From Thunnus maccoyii (taxonomy: Eukaryota > Chordata > Actinopteri > Scombriformes > Scombridae): DNA of 64,000 nt. How positions within the stretch are numbered: the first letter of the stretch is position 1; every line of letters begins with the position of its first letter. This document shows positions 51,290 to 64,000 of this stretch, piece after piece. Location of the stretch: the NCBI RefSeq assembly GCF_910596095.1, contig NC_056551.1, positions 992,001 to 1,056,000 on the forward strand. Reading direction: 5' to 3'. A model generated the notes under the pieces. The model saw nothing but the letters and a program-made list of their open reading frames with translations. It had not been told where the DNA came from and did not search any database. A program made the translations under genes and the position numbers.

Positions 51290-52399
51290 CTTGGGTTGGC
51301 CTGGGCACTTTTGCTTTTAGAAGGGCCAGTTAAAGGAATGGTTCAATATTTTTTGAAGAAGTTCCTTTCCATGAATGCCATGTTTTAATTATCCAGCTTT
51401 TGAGAGTAGTCTGTCCTATGTCCAATTTTATAGTTGGGGAAATACATACACAGCGGGACTGCAGTTGTTTGTTGGGGTATATCAGAGGAATGAATCACCC
51501 CTATATATTGGTTATAAATGAGATATCTCTGGGTTGTTAGTGAAACCCATAGACACACCAGCACACTTTATATGCTGCCTAGAAATAGACAATGATTAAT
51601 TATCTTAAAATAGCAATTCTTAGCTTAAAATACTTAAGTCCTATGGGATGTAAAGACAAGCTTTGTTTAAACTCACAGAACTTTTCAGAAATTTGACTTT
51701 CTTAAGATACCTGATCAGTGAGGCTGAATTTTGGGAAATGTATATGAAATGATGCTCAGGCATTTGATGAAATGGTGCCACCAATGAAACACCTATTTTA
51801 TTTTTCCATTAGATATTTTCATTATATTTGTGTGAATTCAGTGTTGGTGTTATGATTTTGATTTCTTTCTGCTTCTGATTCCACTTTGGTTCATGGACAG
51901 AAACTGTCTTTGCCTTGCAGGTCTTCCTTATCATTATAAGAAGCTTTGAAATACCTAAATAACACCAGAGCATTGTGGAACCACCAATCTGTTTCTGGAG
52001 TTCTGTCATTGTGGTAAACAAAATACCACCACTGCATAAAAGAAACCAGAGTATCTTCCATGTTTGTGGTTCCTCACCAGTCAGTAAAGATAGAACTGTG
52101 TTGAATATTGTTGATTATATGACCCAGAATTGTTTAAATCAAACATTTATGTAGCTAGACTAAAGGCACCATTTTGGAAATTCAAGGTTCCCATTGAAGG
52201 TCTCTGTGTGTGACTAATGTGTTTAGTGGTGAAAGAATGCAGCAAATTGCAAAGCTGAAGGTCCTCATGCTAACCAGTTTGTGCAAACAAAATCAAAGAA
52301 AAGACTTCAATGAGGAAACATAAAAGTACCAAATATAGAAAAGATGCCTCCATGGGGGAATGTTGGGTCTTTCTAAAATAAAAAGTACGGTCTGCTCTA

Positions 52400-52475
52400 T
52401 GTGAAAAGTGCCCTGAGATAACTTCTGTTGTGATTTGGCACTATATAAATAAAATTGAACTGAATCGAATTGAAA
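52400..52475 (+). mobile_element. Non-LTR retroposon 3' tail
   Basis: 'gtgaaaagtgccctgagata', 'acttctgttgtgatttggca' and 'ctatataaataaaattgaac' with a 'tgaatcgaattg' end. I recognise this as the tail of a common teleost LINE or its SINE partner. Confidence 0.55.
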
Positions 52476-52789
52476 AGATGACACTTTAGCCTGTAAGTCA
52501 TATTCAGACTGCAGATAAGCTAAATTCGACATACACAGTATGAATGGTACATAATATTCAACAAATATCCTCACACACACATACACACTAGACTGGACTC
52601 CACTCACATGACTTGGTCAGAATCTGATGACTTCAGGCTTGACTTGACAGAATCAAAAAGACTTGCAACTCAATTTTGACTTTAATACTGAATAATGAAT
52701 TGTGATATCACTTGCACTTCAACCTTTGGTGCTGTAATAACTTGATAACATGTCCAAGCCCCAAGATTCATGTTTACCATGTTCCCCAT

Positions 52790-53262
52790 CTTAAATAAGC
52801 ATGTTAGCATGCTAACATTTGTACTTTTCTAAACACAAAGTACAGTGACCCTGCTGAAATATCATTAGCTTTGCAGGTATTTGCTCAGAAACCAACTTGG
52901 AAACATTTAGAAATTTGACCTAATGATGGTGCTAAAAAAGTTAAGGGATCACTGAAGTCATTACAGCTCATCTTGAGGGGAATTTGAATGCTTATACTAA
53001 ATTTCATGGCAATCCATCCTGCTGTTGTTGAGATACTAGTAGCCTATACATGAAACCTTATGGTGGCATTAGAGGAAAAGCTAGAGGATCACCAAAGTCA
53101 GAAGGAATTATCCTACAATCTAAAATGTAGTTGTTGAGATCTTTCTGTTTGGCTCAAAATGGTGCAGTGACCCACCGACAGACCGACACTGTTCAGTGTT
53201 CAAATGGCGACTGACTGCTGTTTTAAGACACGTTTGAAAAATTGTGAAGCTATCCTTTAATG
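52790..53262. repeat. Dispersed teleost repeat plus MITE fragment
   Basis: 'taaacacaaagtacagtgac', 'gctttgcaggtatttgctca', 'atttcatggcaatccatcct', 'ggatcaccaaagtcag' and 'gaccgacagaccgac'-like words follow the order of a very common fish element. Its right edge (53195-53262) carries 'gactgctgttttaagacacg', matching the end of the 9520-9860 MITE-like repeat. Confidence 0.55.
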
Positions 53263-53665
53263 TTGTAAGTGACCTGACAAAAGGTCAAGCGAAAGGTGGC
53301 TTTCGTCTGGTCAATGTGCTCTCTGAAAGCTGCTGTTTGTACAGTCATCACTCAACATCACTGTACTATTGCAAATGGACCAACAGAGTGATCAGTGTCA
53401 GCTAGCTGTTGTACATCAGTGTTGGTAGTGAAAGTTTAATTCATATCATGTCAATAATTAAAGCTGATCAACTCAATAATGGGTTGTGCATAAATAGTTA
53501 AGGACTCGAAACATAAAGTTTAAGACTTTGACTTGAGTCTGTCCCCTTTTTGAAACAAACATTTGTCTTTTTTGAATATCTTTTTGTGAAACTGAAACCT
53601 TCAGAAAAAGTTAACTTGTGTCCTCTCCTCATCCTCCCCTGTCTGAAGGTGCAGCTCTGACTGAG

Positions 53666-61109
<7,444 letters not shown>

Positions 61110-61359
61110 TGAGCAGGCATGCCTTTGTGTGTGTGACTCTGGTTTTCTATGAAAGTATTCTGAACTGAAGAGGAAAAACAGACCCCTGTATCATCTTACT
61201 GACTGCTGCATTGCACCACAGCAACAGCCAGACATGCTACATGAGCAAAACACACTGTTTGTTCTCATGGCTCTGGGCTTTTCTGCCTCAGACATGCATA
61301 CATACATACTGTACATTTACTCAAGTACTGTTCTCAAGTACAGTTTTGGTGGGTACAAT

Positions 61360-61475
61360 GATTAAAGCGGGTCGTCCATTATTGTTGGGTTGGTGGTTTG
61401 ATTCCCAGCTCTTCCTGTCTGCATGTCTTGAATGGTGCCTTGAATGGTAGAATGAGTGAATGAGAGAAAAATTAC
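61360..61475 (+). mobile_element. tRNA-derived SINE fragment, copy 4
   Basis: 'aaagcgggtcgtccattatt', 'ttggtggtttgattcccagc' (B box) and 'tcttcctgtctgcatgtctt' match the interior of the SINE at 32386-32696, with the A-box end missing. Confidence 0.6.
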
Positions 61476-61960
61476 CTTTTATAAATACATTTAGCATTTA
61501 ATTTTGAGGTAGTTGTATTATAATGCTACTTTCTTTCTTCTTCTCCACCACATTTCAGTTTTTAAAATAAGCTCTTTATACTCCACTACATCTGAAAGTT
61601 AGTTACTAGCTACTTTGTAGATACATTCCCCCCAAAAGTTGTGCTTTGTCATTGATTGGTTGCCTACTTTCAAGAAGGTGAGTCTAATCTAACATGAGCC
61701 TGTCTGAAGGCAGTCCAGGAGGAGGACAGTACACATATGGGTGCATGAGAGTGGCATGCTGCAGATGATAACAGAGAGGAACCTTTCATTGAGACTGTGA
61801 TGGACACTCATCCCGGAGGTATTTTGGTTTAGTTTCTATCTGCGTCTATTTTTTAACCTAAATTAACTAAAGCCAACACGGGACTCAGTGCACAGTCGGC
61901 TGTGACCTAAATATCTCCACTCAATAAGTGTTTACATTTTTGTAAAGCAACAACATACTA

Positions 61961-62115
61961 GGGGCTCCCTGGGAGCTCACTTGGTAGAGGGGGTCCTTAC
62001 CACAGGGGCTTGGTTTGAATCCAACCTCTTGCTTCATGTCATCCCCTCTCTCTCCACTGCCCCCCCCCCCCCCGACTCTCTCCACCATCACTACCAAAGT
62101 GAAAAAAAAAAAAAT
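61961..62115 (+). mobile_element. Second tRNA-derived SINE family
   Basis: 'gggagctcacttggtagagg' (A box), 'ttggtttgaatccaacctct' (B box), then 'tgcttcatgtcatcccctct', a C run, and an A run at the end. This is a different SINE family from the four copies above, also common in teleosts. Confidence 0.65.
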
Positions 62116-62532
62116 CTTAAAACAGACATAGAAGATACTTTAGGGGTGTTGGTAGGTGTATATTTGAACTTGTGCTCCCTCCACTGTGCTCTGGCAACGC
62201 TCAACAGACACTTCAGACTGACATCATTTTTAATTGAATTAGGCTGCACAGTGGCTCATTTACAGTTCTGTCCTTCATCCAGACATCAACATGATCCATT
62301 ACACACTGTCTCTGCAGCCGTCGCCCACCAGCTGCCACTTTTCACTTTTTACCAGCTGCGAATAGTCCCTCCTTTTCTGTAGCACATTGCATTATGGTAC
62401 AACAGTGTCCATCCATCAACATTACATTTAACTATCACTTTTCTTCATGTGTGAATACCACAACCTCCAACAAGCCACTTTCTTTGAGATAATGTCATTA
62501 AAGTTTGTTCATGTTTACCAGCTCAGTTGGTT

Positions 62533-62572
62533 GATCCTCTGGTTGAAGTCTGAAGCTTTCAACCAGAGGATC
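62533..62572. repeat. Perfect 15-bp inverted repeat, 10-base loop
   Basis: GATCCTCTGGTTGAA, loop GTCTGAAGCT, TTCAACCAGAGGATC, in megf10 intron 5. Confidence 0.85.
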
Positions 62573-62807
62573 CTGAGATTTAATGTGCGACACACGTTGG
62601 CTGTGTTGTGAAGCATTACGTCATTTCATCACATTTCATCACATTTCATCAAGTGGACCACCGTAGCACACACCAAATGGAATGGAAGAAGTAATGGAGG
62701 TCCAGTAGCCAGGATGTGCTTATCTGGAGTGCAAATGGGACTAAATTGCTGCTTTCTTGAACAGTTGGCACACATTGATGCTGGGAAAAGGTTGATGCAT
62801 GTTATGC

Positions 62808-62853
62808 AGGGCAACACACACTGGTAACACACACTGCCGGTGTGTGTTGCCCT
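62808..62853. repeat. 17-bp inverted repeat with one mismatch, 12-base loop
   Basis: AGGGCAACACACACTGG against CCGGTGTGTGTTGCCCT, in megf10 intron 5, 235 bases after the previous inverted repeat. Confidence 0.8.
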
Positions 62854-64000
62854 TAACAATGGTCAGCGCTTCTTTTCTTGAATGGAATGTGTTCTTGTGG
62901 AAACACTTAAATTTATTTGTTAAATGGCTCATGAAATTTTGTCATTACTTCTTTAATGTGATGCATCTCTATCTGAAAAAGCATATTGGAGTGGAGACAT
63001 TAGACAGTGACGATTCATGTTAAATTAGACCAGTATAGTTGTGAAATGGGAGGGATTATTTTAGGCATCCAAGGTTCTGGAAATAAAAGTTATTTATTAT
63101 TTAGATGTATATGTCATAGACAATGTTAGGTTACTGGTAAAATCTGTGTGGAAAAAAGTGTAGCTCTTTGATAAAAAAGTAAAAAAGTTTACATACGAGA
63201 GAGAGAGGAGAGGTTAGCTACAACCCAACCAGTATTTCTGTAGGAAACATCCAATCAGCAGATGTTTTAGGGTTCTTTCACACCCGTAGTTCATTTGGTC
63301 CAGATCAAGGAAAAAAAAGATAAAATGCTGCCGTTTAGTTCCTTTCCAATTCAACACTGATGTTATACAGACTGACAGATGCGTCTTATGTATATATATT
63401 ATGTGTCACAAAGAGCCTATAAAATAACTGATTATTTTATGAATAATGAAAAACCACAAACTGGAAAACATTTTTAGTATAGACACGTTGTTAGTCTCAC
63501 CTCTCTGTTGGTATCACATTTTAGGCTGATGACTTGGTCTGATGACATTCAGCTTTAACACTTGGAGTATGTTTGTCAGTTTGTTCTTGAAATGGATTTG
63601 ACACAAAACACTGGAAGTTCAGTCTTATAAGTGTCTGTGTCAAAGCTGGGGAAGTCCTTTCCTCTCATGTGTCTTGTGAGATTGCTGGACCCTCATCTCA
63701 CTATCATTTGACACTTCAAAGGTCCCAGACTTCATATCAACATATGTCCCCAGGCTAACGTTAGCGCTGCATATTTGCTACAGTTGTAGCATCCACTCAT
63801 TAACACATTAAGACTGTTGTTTGTTTTTGGGGCCTTTAATAGCTATCAGTTGAAACATGAGCTGTTTTGTTTTTACAAACTTCCACTCAGTGTTTGTTGG
63901 AGGTTATTTTTGTGTCTGCTTATGAGCCTGTGAATGTGTCTCCATGCAGGCCTATATGCTGATATGCATGAGGAGCCCACAGGGTGTGCCCCTGCTGTCT

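Larger units (their letters stand above)
37839..53654 (+). other. megf10: megf10 intron 1 (~15.8 kb), no other gene seen
   Basis: No exon of another gene is recognised on either strand. The stretch holds the transposon remnants and microsatellites listed separately. Bases 45510-48120 and 48155-49240 hold no named element; a degenerate 'ggttagggt'-like run lies at 48660-48760. Confidence 0.45.

Noticed and set aside
63900..64000. Possible next megf10 exon at the window edge ('ctccatgcaggcctatatgc')
   Set aside because: The translation does not match the expected second EGF-like unit and no donor is visible.

Overview
The window is vertebrate, almost certainly teleost fish, genomic DNA. It is AT-rich, has widely spaced exons with GT..AG introns, and carries dispersed elements typical of ray-finned fish: tRNA-derived SINEs, several dead Tc1 families, a BEL/Pao remnant, LINE pieces, MITE-like palindromic elements and long CA, AT and ATC microsatellites. 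Coding sequence was assigned by translating exons, checking splice sites and reading-frame phase, and comparing with vertebrate proteins from memory. No database search was run.

Four protein-coding loci are seen. (1) 4602-4665, minus: one signal-peptide exon with a GC-rich leader upstream (about 4740-5010). It is probably exon 1 of the receptor tyrosine kinase ror2, whose remaining exons would lie before base 1. (2) 8877-24515, minus: complete sptlc1, the non-catalytic LCB1 subunit of serine palmitoyltransferase. It has 15 coding exons whose phases all join, giving 472 residues. (3) 29841-34917, minus: complete chsy3 (chondroitin sulfate synthase 3), 3 coding exons, 810 residues. (4) About 37590 to beyond 64000, plus: the 5' part of megf10, with a likely non-coding exon 1, a 15.8 kb first intron, and coding exons for the signal peptide, EMI domain and first EGF-like unit. 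The gene continues past the window.

Layout: bases 1-4601 are probable ror2 intron 1. 4.7-8.2 kb is intergenic with a Tc1 remnant and a long dispersed repeat. 8.2-24.6 kb is sptlc1, with a LINE in intron 9 and a SINE plus a broken Tc1 in intron 3. 24.6-26.0 kb is intergenic. 26.0-29.8 kb has no coding signal and may be chsy3 3' UTR. 29.8-35.4 kb is chsy3. 35.4-37.6 kb is a short intergenic stretch between the divergent chsy3 and megf10. 37.6-64.0 kb is megf10, whose introns hold most of the mobile elements.

The genes do not form an operon-like system. SPTLC1 acts in sphingolipid synthesis in the ER, CHSY3 in chondroitin sulfate synthesis in the Golgi, and ROR2 and MEGF10 are cell-surface receptors. 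The gene order joins a human chromosome 9q22 pair (SPTLC1, ROR2) to a human 5q23 pair (CHSY3, MEGF10). No novel system was found. The more interesting signals are four short-loop inverted repeats in megf10 introns, CA repeats placed at megf10 splice sites, an upstream ORF overlapping the sptlc1 start, and nested transposons.
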